DNA of 16,788 nucleotides from JBAXGW01 sp037139195 (GTDB taxonomy: Bacteria > Bacteroidota > Bacteroidia > Bacteroidales > JAHJDW01): positions 1 to 16,788 of the forward strand of contig JBAXGW010000082.1 in assembly GCA_037139195.1 (NCBI GenBank), written 5' to 3'. Positions 1 through 7,926 of this stretch are shown piece by piece. The notes under the pieces are model-generated. The model was not told the origin of the DNA and did not search any database. It worked only from the letters and a program-made list of their open reading frames with translations. A program made the position numbers and the translations under genes. The first letter of the stretch is position 1; each line of letters starts with the position of its first letter.

Positions 1-1
1 T

Positions 2-37
2 AATGATAGTAAAATCGAAATAATATTAGATGAGTAA
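2..37 (+). CDS. Possible C-terminal tail of an upstream gene (partial)
   Basis: One plus-strand frame is open from the window edge and ends in TAA at 35-37, encoding NDSKIEIILDE. The other two plus frames hit stops almost at once. The stop lies 42 bp before the next ATG with no terminator between, so this gene and the DUF4173-LRR gene could be co-transcribed. Eleven residues are too few to name a family, and a chance open frame of this length is quite possible. Confidence 0.3.
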   Translation, partial: NDSKIEIILDE

Positions 38-79
38 AGGGGATACCCAGTTTTATTAATTGTTAAAATTTAAATAATT

Positions 80-2824
80 ATGAAAAGAAAAGATTTGTGT
101 TTAATAATTGCGACAGCAATTTACTCTTTTTTATTTTACCGCCAATCTGCTGGAATCAACTTTTTATTATTTAGTATAGTGCTAACAATAATGCAAATAG
201 TATTAAGCCCTAATTGGAAAACAAATAAAAAAATAATTGTTGCAGCTATTGCTTCAATATTAAGTGGAGTATCTGTAATGCTTTATGGGAATACGCTTGC
301 CGTGATTAGCAATATCACCTCTCTTTCTATGCTTGTAGCATTTTCTACAACAAACAGAAATTCGATAATTTCAGCTTCAATAAATACGGTTTATTCTTAT
401 GCATCATCATTTATATATATAATGATTGACTGGGTAGACAGAAGTCATAAAAGAAAAAATGAAAAAAATGAAAATGCTCCTAAAAACAGCATTTCTAAAG
501 TTTGGTTTTTTGTAATTCCAATTTTTTTGTTTATTGTTTTCTTCATTTTTTATCAAAATTCAAATCCCATTTTTAAAGATTTTACAAAAAAAATAAATTT
601 AGATTTCATTTCCCTTTCATGGATAAATTTCACATTTTGGGGGTTTGTATGGCTTTATGGTTATTTTTATTTTAGAAATATCGGGTTTGTAAATAGCTGG
701 GAAATAAAAGAAAATAATTTAACATTGGAAGAGCTTCCAGAAGACAAAGACACATTTTGGGGCAGAATATTGAATCTTCAAAACAAAAACATGATTGGTT
801 TAAGCACTTTAATAATGCTTAATCTTTTGCTTTTTATAGTGAATATATTAGATGTTCAATATATTTGGATTCAGCAAAATCTACCAGCCAGATTAACATT
901 TGCCGAATTTATACATAATGGTATTGGCACTTTAATATTATCAATTATTATGGCAATAATAATTATTTTAGTTCTATTTAAAGGCAAAATCAACTTCTTT
1001 GAGCAAAACAAAACCATCAAAATGTTAGCATATATTTGGATTGCTCAAAATATTATACTAATAATTTCTAATCTTTTGAAAAATCAAATGTATATCGAAG
1101 TTTTTGGCTTTACTTACAAAAGAATTGGGGTGTATATTTGGCTAATAATGGCACTTGGCGGTTTAATATCAACTATTTATAAAATTTATGCTGTAAAATC
1201 AAACTGGTTTCTATTTAGAGCAAATGGATGGATAGGATTTTCGGTGTTGGTAGTGGCTTCTTTATTTAATTGGGACATGTTAATTGTAAAATACAATTTA
1301 ACAAAATCAGAGAGTCCAGATAAATCTTATATTTTAGAATTATCTCCTGAGGTTTTGCCTTTTATTATTGAAAGTGATTTATACAAAAACAGTTTGGATG
1401 AAACGTTCCAGCCAAAAGACGATTGGTATAACACATACAGAACCTACGATCAAAAAAAATTAAAAGAAATTATTGATATTAAACTTATAGGTTTCTTAAA
1501 CAATTATGTTGCGTCCGACTGGCGTTCTATAACATTAAGAGAAATTAATACATACAACAGATTAAAAAAACTAAACAATGAAAAAAAGATAAAAAGCATT
1601 TCTATAAACGAATATATTTATCAATCTGATATTGCTCTAAAATATTTAAATAATGTGAATGAGTTAAGTTTAAAAAATATTGATTCTAATGTGGTTAAGT
1701 CGATAAACACATTCAATAGTCTTTCAATATTAAAGTTAGAACAGTGTAATATCAAAGATATACAATCGTTACCTGATTCTCCCAAAATAACAGAGTTAAG
1801 CCTTGCAAATAATACTATACAAAATTTGAAAAATTTGGATAAGTACCCAATGTTAGAAATTTTGGATATATCAGGAAATAGTACAATTAATATGGCAACA
1901 CTTCCTGCAATTTCAAGTTTAAAAGAAATAAATATATCAGAAAACACAATAAAAACGATGAATTGGACCTCAAATACTTCCAATTTGAGTCGTTTAATAG
2001 CAAAAAATATTGTTGTACAATTCGATTCCATTCCATGCTTGAATGGGTTAACGTTTTTAGACTTGAGTAATAATAATATTAGCTCTGAACACTATAATTT
2101 TTTTAAAAAATTGCAATCAATGAAAAATATTAATGATTTGGTTTTATCTGGAAATAAGCTGGATAATCTTTTAATATTAACTTCAAAATCGCTTTTAGGT
2201 TCTAAAATGGGACAGCTGATTGAAAATGACGAAATAAATAATCGTCCGCTTTTTGAACAATTAAAAGTGTTGGATGTAAGTGATAACAGCCTCTCGTCAT
2301 TAAAGGGCATTAATAATTATAAGAAATTAGAGCGATTAAATATATCAAATAATACTGGTCCTAACGACTTTAGCGAACTTCAAGAACTAATTTTTTTAAA
2401 AGACTTGAATGCTTCAAAAACTCAATTGAACATAGTTAATTTTCTGGAAAAAAATGTTAATCTAGAAAAATTAAACATTTCTTCTTGTAGTTCTAATGGA
2501 CTGGAATTGAAGGGAATTGAAAAGTTGAAAAATCTTAGAGTTCTTGATTTAAGCGTGAATAGCATTATAGATATAAAGTATTTAACTGAATTAAAAAACC
2601 TCGAAGAATTAAATATAGTTCTTTGCGTTACAAATTATATTGGACTAGAAAATGTAAAAGCAAGTATCCTTTATATTTCTTATAGTGATAATTTCCCAAT
2701 TGAAATTCTTAAAAAAATGAAGTCGCTTAAAACACTGTACGTCAATGGTGCTGATGCAACGCAATTACATATAATAAAAAAAGAATTGAGTAGTATAACG
2801 GTAAAGCCATTTCGTATAAATTGA
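80..2824 (+). CDS. DUF4173-type polytopic membrane protein with C-terminal leucine-rich repeats
   Basis: This 914-residue protein has two clear halves. Residues 1-405 contain about 11-12 hydrophobic segments (for example 5-20, 26-42, 52-70, 72-90, 141-159, 181-198, 240-257, 283-300, 313-334, 350-370, 382-404) and resemble the DUF4153/DUF4173 family. The EFIHNGIGTL stretch (276-285) and FGFTYKR (342-348) match the conserved family pattern of a membrane segment followed by YGxTxxR. A linker with the family-like DWRS motif (about 480) follows. From about 515 to 905 there are roughly a dozen or more irregular leucine-rich repeats, with LxxLxLxxNxI/L-type units such as LTFLDLSNNNIS, LKVLDVSDNSLS and LRVLDLSVNSI. 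The biochemical function of DUF4173 is unknown. The LRR half suggests protein binding; its side of the membrane was not determined. The ATG follows an A/T-rich leader (AAATAATT). Confidence 0.85.
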   Translation: MKRKDLCLIIATAIYSFLFYRQSAGINFLLFSIVLTIMQIVLSPNWKTNKKIIVAAIASILSGVSVMLYGNTLAVISNITSLSMLVAFSTTNRNSIISASINTVYSYASSFIYIMIDWVDRSHKRKNEKNENAPKNSISKVWFFVIPIFLFIVFFIFYQNSNPIFKDFTKKINLDFISLSWINFTFWGFVWLYGYFYFRNIGFVNSWEIKENNLTLEELPEDKDTFWGRILNLQNKNMIGLSTLIMLNLLLFIVNILDVQYIWIQQNLPARLTFAEFIHNGIGTLILSIIMAIIIILVLFKGKINFFEQNKTIKMLAYIWIAQNIILIISNLLKNQMYIEVFGFTYKRIGVYIWLIMALGGLISTIYKIYAVKSNWFLFRANGWIGFSVLVVASLFNWDMLIVKYNLTKSESPDKSYILELSPEVLPFIIESDLYKNSLDETFQPKDDWYNTYRTYDQKKLKEIIDIKLIGFLNNYVASDWRSITLREINTYNRLKKLNNEKKIKSISINEYIYQSDIALKYLNNVNELSLKNIDSNVVKSINTFNSLSILKLEQCNIKDIQSLPDSPKITELSLANNTIQNLKNLDKYPMLEILDISGNSTINMATLPAISSLKEINISENTIKTMNWTSNTSNLSRLIAKNIVVQFDSIPCLNGLTFLDLSNNNISSEHYNFFKKLQSMKNINDLVLSGNKLDNLLILTSKSLLGSKMGQLIENDEINNRPLFEQLKVLDVSDNSLSSLKGINNYKKLERLNISNNTGPNDFSELQELIFLKDLNASKTQLNIVNFLEKNVNLEKLNISSCSSNGLELKGIEKLKNLRVLDLSVNSIIDIKYLTELKNLEELNIVLCVTNYIGLENVKASILYISYSDNFPIEILKKMKSLKTLYVNGADATQLHIIKKELSSITVKPFRIN

Positions 2825-2911
2825 TATTTTTTTAAGAATTTTTATACATTATGAATAAAATTAATTTGTTATTTTGCCAAACTATTTAAATAACAAATAA
2901 ATTTAATAATT

Positions 2912-4561
2912 ATGAAATTTTTGAAAAATCTAGTGTTTATACCTCTGTTCTTAACGGCGATGGTATATGGACAAAATAATTTGGTTATTACCGAAATAAT
3001 GTATAATCCTCCAGAATCTGGAACCGATTCATTGGAATTTATTGAAATTTACAATAATTCTTCCAGTTCAATAGATTTAACAGGGTATACAATGGTGGGT
3101 GTAACTTATACTTTCCCTGCAATTTCAATAGCATCAAACGGGTTCTATCTATTAACAGTTGACTCCGTGAAATTTTCTAAGTTCTATGGAGTTTCTGCTC
3201 ATAAATGGACATCAGGTGGTCTTAATAACAATCAAGGAGAAGGAATAGCATTAAAAAATGCGAGTGGTGTTACGGTTGATTCTGTAAGATATGGCACATC
3301 TGGACTTTGGTCGAATAGAGCTAATGGGAATGGGCCTTCTTTAGTTTTTTGTAATTTTAACTTAGATAATAATGTAGGAAGCAATTGGAAATATTCTATT
3401 GACTATGTTGGAAAAAATTCCGCTGGTGATAGCATTTGGGCTTCTCCAGGTGAATTAGATTTATCTTGCACAACAGTGTTTTCTCAAGTTTTTCCTGCAA
3501 AAAATGCAATTAATGTTGCAATTACAACTCCAATAAGCATAACGTTTGATACACCCATTAGAAATATCGACAATTCTGATATTACTGATTTAAATATTTC
3601 ATCATTACTTGTTTTTAAAGAAACAGATGCTAGTGGAAATAATGTGCCTTTTTCAGCAACAATTAGCACTAATAAAAAAGTTGTTTCTATTGTGCCAACA
3701 AGCGTTTTAACAAATAATCAAAAATACTATGTTGAATTTATTGCTGGCGCCGAAGACACGTTAAACAATGCTTTTGTAGGGGTTTCGTGGAGTTTTACAA
3801 CAATTATTTCGGGAGCTACAGCTGCTAACATAAAAATTACTGAAATAATGTATAACCCACCTACTACAACTGATACACTTGAATTTATTGAACTATACAA
3901 TAATGAATCAACCGCTGTGAATTTAGCAGGGTTTCATTTTACCAGAGGAGTTGTTGATACCTTACCTAATTATATTTTACCAGCTGGTTCATTTGTAATT
4001 ATTGCCGTTGATTCTGCTAAGTTTACTAAGTTCTTTAATATCCCTGCTTTGAAATGGACTTCGGGTTCTTTAAGTAATACTGGAGAATCTATTGTAATAA
4101 GAAATCAATACGATATGCTTATTGATTCTGTTACTTATTCCAGTTCAACGCCTTGGCCATCTACATCTAATGGCGCATCAATTTGCAGAGGACCATTAGC
4201 TGGAAGTGATGCTGCTAATTGGAGCGCAACAACTGTTTTAGCTGGTCAAAACCAATCAGGAACAAGCATTTATGCAAACCCAGGAGCAATGTGTGATGTT
4301 ACTGCTGTTGAAACAAAAATAAATAGTGATATTAAAGTTTATCCAAACCCAAGCAATGATGTTATAAATATTAATGGCAATGTATACTCTAGCTATTATG
4401 AAGTCAGAAACATGTTAGGAAGCATTGTTTTATCAGGCAAACTAAATGGTTCAGAAAATAAAATACAAGTTTCAAGTATAAACAATGGCATTTATTTTCT
4501 AACTATCAAGAATTCAAAAGGCGAACAATTGTATTTTGAAAAATTAATAAAAACAAATTAA
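2912..4561 (+). CDS. Secreted lamin-tail-domain protein with T9SS C-terminal sorting domain
   Basis: This is a 549-residue exported protein. Residues 1-20 form a signal peptide (basic start, hydrophobic core, cleavage near VYG-Q). Two lamin-tail (LTD) domains cover about 22-165 and 305-455, each opening with the diagnostic ITEIMYNPP motif followed by LEFIE(I/L)YNN. Between them, about 188-297, is an Ig-like domain of the SbsA/Big_5 type (VFPAKNAINVAITTPISITF at its start, SWSFTT at its end). Residues about 472-549 are a T9SS type A sorting domain, with KVYPNPSND, a GxIVLSG strand and the typical NGIYFLTI strand. Inference: the protein crosses the outer membrane by T9SS and is surface-attached or released. 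The ligand or enzyme activity is unknown and no catalytic domain is visible. An intrinsic terminator lies just downstream, so it is probably transcribed alone or with the upstream gene. Confidence 0.92.
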   Translation: MKFLKNLVFIPLFLTAMVYGQNNLVITEIMYNPPESGTDSLEFIEIYNNSSSSIDLTGYTMVGVTYTFPAISIASNGFYLLTVDSVKFSKFYGVSAHKWTSGGLNNNQGEGIALKNASGVTVDSVRYGTSGLWSNRANGNGPSLVFCNFNLDNNVGSNWKYSIDYVGKNSAGDSIWASPGELDLSCTTVFSQVFPAKNAINVAITTPISITFDTPIRNIDNSDITDLNISSLLVFKETDASGNNVPFSATISTNKKVVSIVPTSVLTNNQKYYVEFIAGAEDTLNNAFVGVSWSFTTIISGATAANIKITEIMYNPPTTTDTLEFIELYNNESTAVNLAGFHFTRGVVDTLPNYILPAGSFVIIAVDSAKFTKFFNIPALKWTSGSLSNTGESIVIRNQYDMLIDSVTYSSSTPWPSTSNGASICRGPLAGSDAANWSATTVLAGQNQSGTSIYANPGAMCDVTAVETKINSDIKVYPNPSNDVININGNVYSSYYEVRNMLGSIVLSGKLNGSENKIQVSSINNGIYFLTIKNSKGEQLYFEKLIKTN

Positions 4562-4588
4562 CCATTTTTCAATTTTGAAATTTATACT

Positions 4589-4618
4589 GGAGTGGCTGAA
4601 AAGTCCACTCCTTTTTTT
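4589..4618 (+). terminator. Intrinsic terminator of the lamin-tail gene
   Basis: GGAGTGG (4589-4595) pairs exactly with CCACTCC (4605-4611) around a 9-nt loop, and a run of seven T follows directly (4612-4618). It lies 27 bp after the stop codon of the lamin-tail gene. This is the cleanest terminator in the window. Confidence 0.88.
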
Positions 4619-4650
4619 ATTAATTTTTATTTAAAAGGCAATTTTATTTG

Positions 4651-4658
4651 TATATTTG
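4651..4658 (+). promoter_or_regulatory. Candidate -7 promoter element for the 168-aa protein gene
   Basis: TATATTTG matches the Bacteroidota -7 consensus TAnnTTTG. It sits after the preceding terminator and about 80 bp before the ATG at 4738. No clear -33 TTG is seen at the usual spacing, so this is a motif match only. It would give a leader of about 70 nt. Confidence 0.5.
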
Positions 4659-4737
4659 ACCCCAATTTAAAAATGAATTGACTGATTTATTGAGGATTAC
4701 AAATGCCTAAATAGATTTTAAAAAAGAAAAGATTTTA

Positions 4738-5244
4738 ATGCGGAAATTTATTTCAATATTCTTACTATTTATTTTCTCTTTTAATATCGGAGGATATTTT
4801 GTTTTATTTAATTTTTTAGCACTCAAAATACAAAGAGAAATAAAATTAGAAATAAGAAAAGGAATTCCAGATAAAGAACTTACTCTAATTATTACACTAA
4901 TCAACAATGAATCTTCACTTTCTTGGGTTAAGAAAAATAAAGAGTTTTTTTATAAGGGGGAAATGTATGATGTTGTTCGAACAAGAATTGTAGGGAACAA
5001 AAAATACTATTATAGTATTAACGACAAAAAAGAGAAAAACCTTGTAGATAATTTTAATAAGGCACACAATTCAAGAAAGAAATCAGAAAAAACAACGAAA
5101 AAAATTAACATTAATTCATTTGTAATTCCTCAATCAACGTTGTTGAATTCTGGCATTTGCAGCCATTTGATATTTTCTGAGTTGCATTATACTTTAACAA
5201 ACATCCCCTCGGAAATACCTTCTCCTCCACCAAATTTTATTTAA
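4738..5244 (+). CDS. Small membrane-anchored protein upstream of a TonB-dependent receptor
   Basis: This 168-residue protein is not assigned to a named family. An N-terminal hydrophobic segment (about 4-28) acts as a signal anchor or uncleaved signal. A charged soluble region of about 30-130 follows, containing IREI/IKLEIRKGIPDKEL, then a K(G)EMYDVVRTRIVGNKKYYYSINDKKEKNL segment described here by its positions 72-101. A low-complexity lysine-rich stretch lies at 112-125, and the tail is proline-rich (PSEIPSPPPNFI). From memory, similar short proteins (hydrophobic start, EFxxxGxxYDVV-like core, DxKEK motif) are common just upstream of TonB-dependent receptor or metal-related genes in Bacteroidota; this is family recollection, not a search result. 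It precedes the receptor by 188 bp in the same orientation. Inference: an accessory to uptake or its regulation. Confidence 0.75.
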   Translation: MRKFISIFLLFIFSFNIGGYFVLFNFLALKIQREIKLEIRKGIPDKELTLIITLINNESSLSWVKKNKEFFYKGEMYDVVRTRIVGNKKYYYSINDKKEKNLVDNFNKAHNSRKKSEKTTKKININSFVIPQSTLLNSGICSHLIFSELHYTLTNIPSEIPSPPPNFI

Positions 5245-5307
5245 TTGCAACTAAATATTAGGCATAAGCATGTTCTGAAAGTTAGTTGTTTTGCCAATAT
5301 TTCTAAT

Positions 5308-5398
5308 AACACCGATAAATACAGTTCTTTTTATGAATTGTAAATGTTGTGGTGTTGCTACGGTCGTAACCTGAAAATAATTTTCGGGTTAAATCCGT
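5308..5398 (+). promoter_or_regulatory. Predicted structured RNA leader of the TonB-dependent receptor gene
   Basis: Two adjacent stem-loops can be drawn by eye. In the first, AACACC (5308-5313) pairs with GGTGTT (5351-5356) and encloses TACAGTTC (5320-5327) paired with GAATTGTA (5335-5342, one G-U). In the second, ACGG (5360-5363) pairs with CCGT (5395-5398), then after a 3x3 internal loop TAACCTGAAA pairs with TTTCGGGTTA (one G-U). The structure ends 34 bp before the receptor ATG and no strong T-run follows, so it does not look like a plain terminator. It does not match the TPP, cobalamin or FMN riboswitch consensus as I remember them. Function is unknown: a cis-regulatory RNA is one possibility, chance folding another. 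Confidence 0.4.
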
Positions 5399-5432
5399 TT
5401 TAAACTTTTATTAAAAAATAAATCGAATTCTT

Positions 5433-7583
5433 ATGAATATAAAATTATATATCATAGCACTTATGCTGTGCTTTAGTGGTATTATATTAGGTCAAAATAT
5501 AAATCAAGACACCACAAAAAACATCAAACTTCAAGAATTAATTATTACTTCAAATCGATTACCAATAACTTTAAAAAATAACCCAGGCTCGTTGAGCATT
5601 GTTACATCAGATATTCTTTCTACTATGCCTCGTTCTACAGCAGTAGAAGAAGCTTTACGATTAATTCCAGGAGTTAGAATAGACAATCAACACGATGGAG
5701 AACGTATCCATTTATCTATAAGAGGGCAGGGAATTCTAACCGAAAGAGGCTTACGTGGGATAGGAGTAATAATAGATGGAATTCCTGTTAACGATCCTTC
5801 GGGATTTGCACCTGACCTATACGACGTTGATTTTAGCACCTTGAAAAGTATAGAAGTTTCACGTGGTCCTGCCGCTAGTTTGTATGGTGGAAGTGGAGCC
5901 GCTGGTCTATTAAACATTACAACTAACAATGGCGGATTGAAACCTTTTGGCGGAGAAATTAGTCAAACGTTGGGTTCAAATGGTTTCAGAAAATCATTAA
6001 TTCAATTTGATGGTTCATCTGAGAAAATGGATTATCGTGCAAGTTTTTCTCGTACTGATGGAGATGGTTATCGTGATCACCAAGCTTTTTTGGGGAATAA
6101 ATTTTATAGCAAAATAAATTACTATCCAATCAAAAAATTAAAGGTTACTCAAATATTTTCTCATATTGATTATTTTCAGCAAAACCCTGAAGGCTTAAAT
6201 CGTGGACAATTTAATAATCTATTGCAAGCAAACCCCGATGCATGCCCTTTTAACGAATATCAAAAAACGAATAGAACAACTTATGGACTTGTTGGAACCT
6301 ATGAAATCAACAAAAATAACGATATTCAAATTAGCACTTACTACAGATCGTGGAATTACAAAGAAACAAGTAACAAATGTGCTGAATATAGAACCTATAC
6401 AATTCCAGGAGCAGTAGCTCAATACAATGTTCATATAGGAACAGGCAAAGTAAAAAACAACTTTAGTGTTGGAACCGACCTGAAATGGCAAAACATTAAT
6501 ATGTATAAACTTCAGAGTAGCAATAATTTGCTTAGAAAAGAAAGTATTGATGAAACAAATATTGAGCTCGATTCATTGCTTGCAAATCAAATAATTTCTC
6601 AAAGAAGTATAGGTGTATTTGGATTGTATAAATTAGAAATAGGTAATTTTAATTTAATGGCGAGTGCCAGATATGACGACATGAGTAATGAGCTGACAAA
6701 TAAAATGATTGGTTCAGATACTGCAAAAACAAATCAAAACTTCAAAAAAACAACTGCACGTGTGGGTGTAAGTTATGTTTTTGCTGACAAAATTACTGTT
6801 TTCGGAAACTGGAGCCAAGGATTTATGCCGCCTTCTACTGAAGAATTAGCTAGTAACCCAACTGGATATAGTGGGTTTAACACTCATTTAATACCAGCAA
6901 CTTCAAGTAGTTTTGAAATTGGAACCCGTGGTTTTTTTGGTGATAAAATATATTATGAACTAACAGGTTTTTTAATGACAACTGAGAATGATTTCTTTCG
7001 ATTTAAACAAACGGGTCGTGGAAATCAGGAAGTATTTTATGGAAATGCGGGAAATAGTGAGCGTAAAGGAATCGAAGCTTTTATTTCGTATAAAATTATT
7101 AAAAACTTGAGTTTCCAGTTAGCTTATACGTATGCCGATTATAAGTACACATCAGCAACTATAGACCCAATTTATACAGATACTGCTTTCGTGTTGACAA
7201 CACCTCCAGCTTGTGGGCAATATTTGCCAAATTCACCAAAACACCAACTTTATGCAGAAATTGTCTATTCTATAAATAAAAACTTCAAAATAAGTTTGGG
7301 AACCGAATATCAATCGGAATGGGCAATTTATACTGATGCGAAAGCATACAACAATCAATTAGATCCAACAATTTATCAAAATTGGCAAGATGGGTTTAAT
7401 TTGTATCATGCTAGAGTTTCTTACAGTTGGAAATTTAAAGGTATAAAAGGCGAATGTAGTATATTTGGACGTAATTTAACTGGCGAAAAATATATGGCGT
7501 TTACAGAACCTGATCCTGATGGCAATTCGTATCAACCAGCACCTAGAACCGAATTGTTTGGAAGTATAAAAATTAAATTTTAA
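5433..7583 (+). CDS. TonB-dependent outer-membrane receptor
   Basis: This 716-residue protein is a TonB-dependent transporter, importing a bound substrate across the outer membrane with energy from TonB-ExbB-ExbD. Residues 1-20 are a signal peptide (cleavage near ILG-Q). A TonB-box-like segment KLQELIITS (32-40) leads into the plug domain, about 42-165. The plug contains PGSLSIVTSDIL, the EALRLIPGVRI motif, LSIRGQG, VIIDGIPVNDP and the EVSRGPAASLYGG-GAAGLLNITT signature. The rest is the beta-barrel, including FGNWSQGFMPPSTEEL and a late FGRNLTGEKY motif, and it ends in the expected aromatic residue (IKIKF). Length is normal. There is no N-terminal carboxypeptidase-like domain and no SusD partner, so it is more like siderophore, heme or metal receptors (FecA/CirA-like) than SusC. 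The substrate cannot be read from the sequence. Confidence 0.95.
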   Translation: MNIKLYIIALMLCFSGIILGQNINQDTTKNIKLQELIITSNRLPITLKNNPGSLSIVTSDILSTMPRSTAVEEALRLIPGVRIDNQHDGERIHLSIRGQGILTERGLRGIGVIIDGIPVNDPSGFAPDLYDVDFSTLKSIEVSRGPAASLYGGSGAAGLLNITTNNGGLKPFGGEISQTLGSNGFRKSLIQFDGSSEKMDYRASFSRTDGDGYRDHQAFLGNKFYSKINYYPIKKLKVTQIFSHIDYFQQNPEGLNRGQFNNLLQANPDACPFNEYQKTNRTTYGLVGTYEINKNNDIQISTYYRSWNYKETSNKCAEYRTYTIPGAVAQYNVHIGTGKVKNNFSVGTDLKWQNINMYKLQSSNNLLRKESIDETNIELDSLLANQIISQRSIGVFGLYKLEIGNFNLMASARYDDMSNELTNKMIGSDTAKTNQNFKKTTARVGVSYVFADKITVFGNWSQGFMPPSTEELASNPTGYSGFNTHLIPATSSSFEIGTRGFFGDKIYYELTGFLMTTENDFFRFKQTGRGNQEVFYGNAGNSERKGIEAFISYKIIKNLSFQLAYTYADYKYTSATIDPIYTDTAFVLTTPPACGQYLPNSPKHQLYAEIVYSINKNFKISLGTEYQSEWAIYTDAKAYNNQLDPTIYQNWQDGFNLYHARVSYSWKFKGIKGECSIFGRNLTGEKYMAFTEPDPDGNSYQPAPRTELFGSIKIKF

Positions 7584-7592
7584 TATTTAATC

Positions 7593-7631
7593 TAAACCAT
7601 GGCATCTTAAAAAAACAGATGCCATGGTTTA
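7593..7631 (+). terminator. Long perfect hairpin after the TonB-dependent receptor gene
   Basis: A 15-bp perfect inverted repeat, left arm 7593-7607 and right arm 7617-7631, surrounds a 9-nt A-rich loop. It starts 9 bp after the receptor stop codon. No T-run follows, so it is either a weak or factor-assisted terminator, or an RNA 3'-end stabilising structure. Its position and perfection make a 3'-end role likely. Confidence 0.7.
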
Positions 7632-7839
7632 TCGCTTATTTGATGTAAATTTGAATTAGAAAACATTATAGCAAAGCTTTGGTAAAATAACTGGCTTAGG
7701 TATCAGAAAAATGAATGCGTTATTTGCTAAGCAATATAGCGCTGATGCATATTTTCTTCAAGATATTGGAATGGGTTTGTCTAAATTTATTGAGGGAGTA
7801 ATTCCTTTATAATAATATTAAAAAAGTTCTTATTAATAT

Positions 7840-7858
7840 GCCCCAAAAAGTTGGACGG
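7840..7858. repeat. Possible solitary IS3-family-like end sequence
   Basis: The stretch GCCCCAAAAAGTTGGACGG resembles the terminal inverted repeats of many IS3-family elements, whose ends often read like TGTCCAACTTTTTGGGG on one strand. No second end and no transposase are seen in the window. This is a recollection of family termini rather than a database match, so it could be coincidence. Confidence 0.25.
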
Positions 7859-7880
7859 ATTATAAAATAAATTTTAATTG

Positions 7881-7916
7881 GACTAAGTTCGGAACAATAC
7901 TTGTCTTAGTCTTTTT
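7881..7916. terminator. Hairpin between convergent genes, likely terminator
   Basis: GACTAAG (7881-7887) pairs with CTTAGTC (7905-7911) around a 17-nt loop, and TTTTT follows on the plus strand (7912-7916). It lies 16 bp past the stop codon of the response regulator on the minus strand, so it may terminate that operon. The T-run, however, favours termination of plus-strand transcription. It may act in both directions. Confidence 0.55.
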
Positions 7917-7926
7917 AGTTTAGCTT

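Larger units (their letters stand above)
7632..7926. other. Gene-poor convergence region with possible remnants
   Basis: This spacer separates the receptor from the convergent two-component operon. It holds no intact gene. A plus-strand frame from about 7672 to the TAA at 7810-7812 encodes about 46 residues, including MNALFAKQYSADAYFLQDIG from the ATG at 7711; it reads like protein but I do not recognise it, and it may be the tail of a decayed gene. At 7840-7858 is GCCCCAAAAAGTTGGAC, similar to terminal sequences of IS3-family elements. No transposase accompanies it. Confidence 0.4.

Noticed and set aside
39..48. GGGGATACCC as a palindromic operator
   Set aside because: Only three base pairs can form around the centre, so it is not a real palindrome; its resemblance to the GGGGGTAT motif near glnN is short enough to be chance.
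1621..2031. Minus-strand open frame of 136 codons inside the LRR region
   Set aside because: It lies wholly within the strongly supported LRR coding region on the other strand, has no recognisable domain, and looks like a by-product of the repeat codons.
5360..5398. TPP riboswitch, suggested by AACCTGA in the receptor leader
   Set aside because: The other conserved TPP elements (for example CTGAGA and the pyrophosphate-sensor helices) are not present.
5433..7583. SusC-type glycan importer
   Set aside because: The N-terminal carboxypeptidase-like domain is absent, the protein is shorter than typical SusC proteins (about 1000 residues), and no SusD gene follows.
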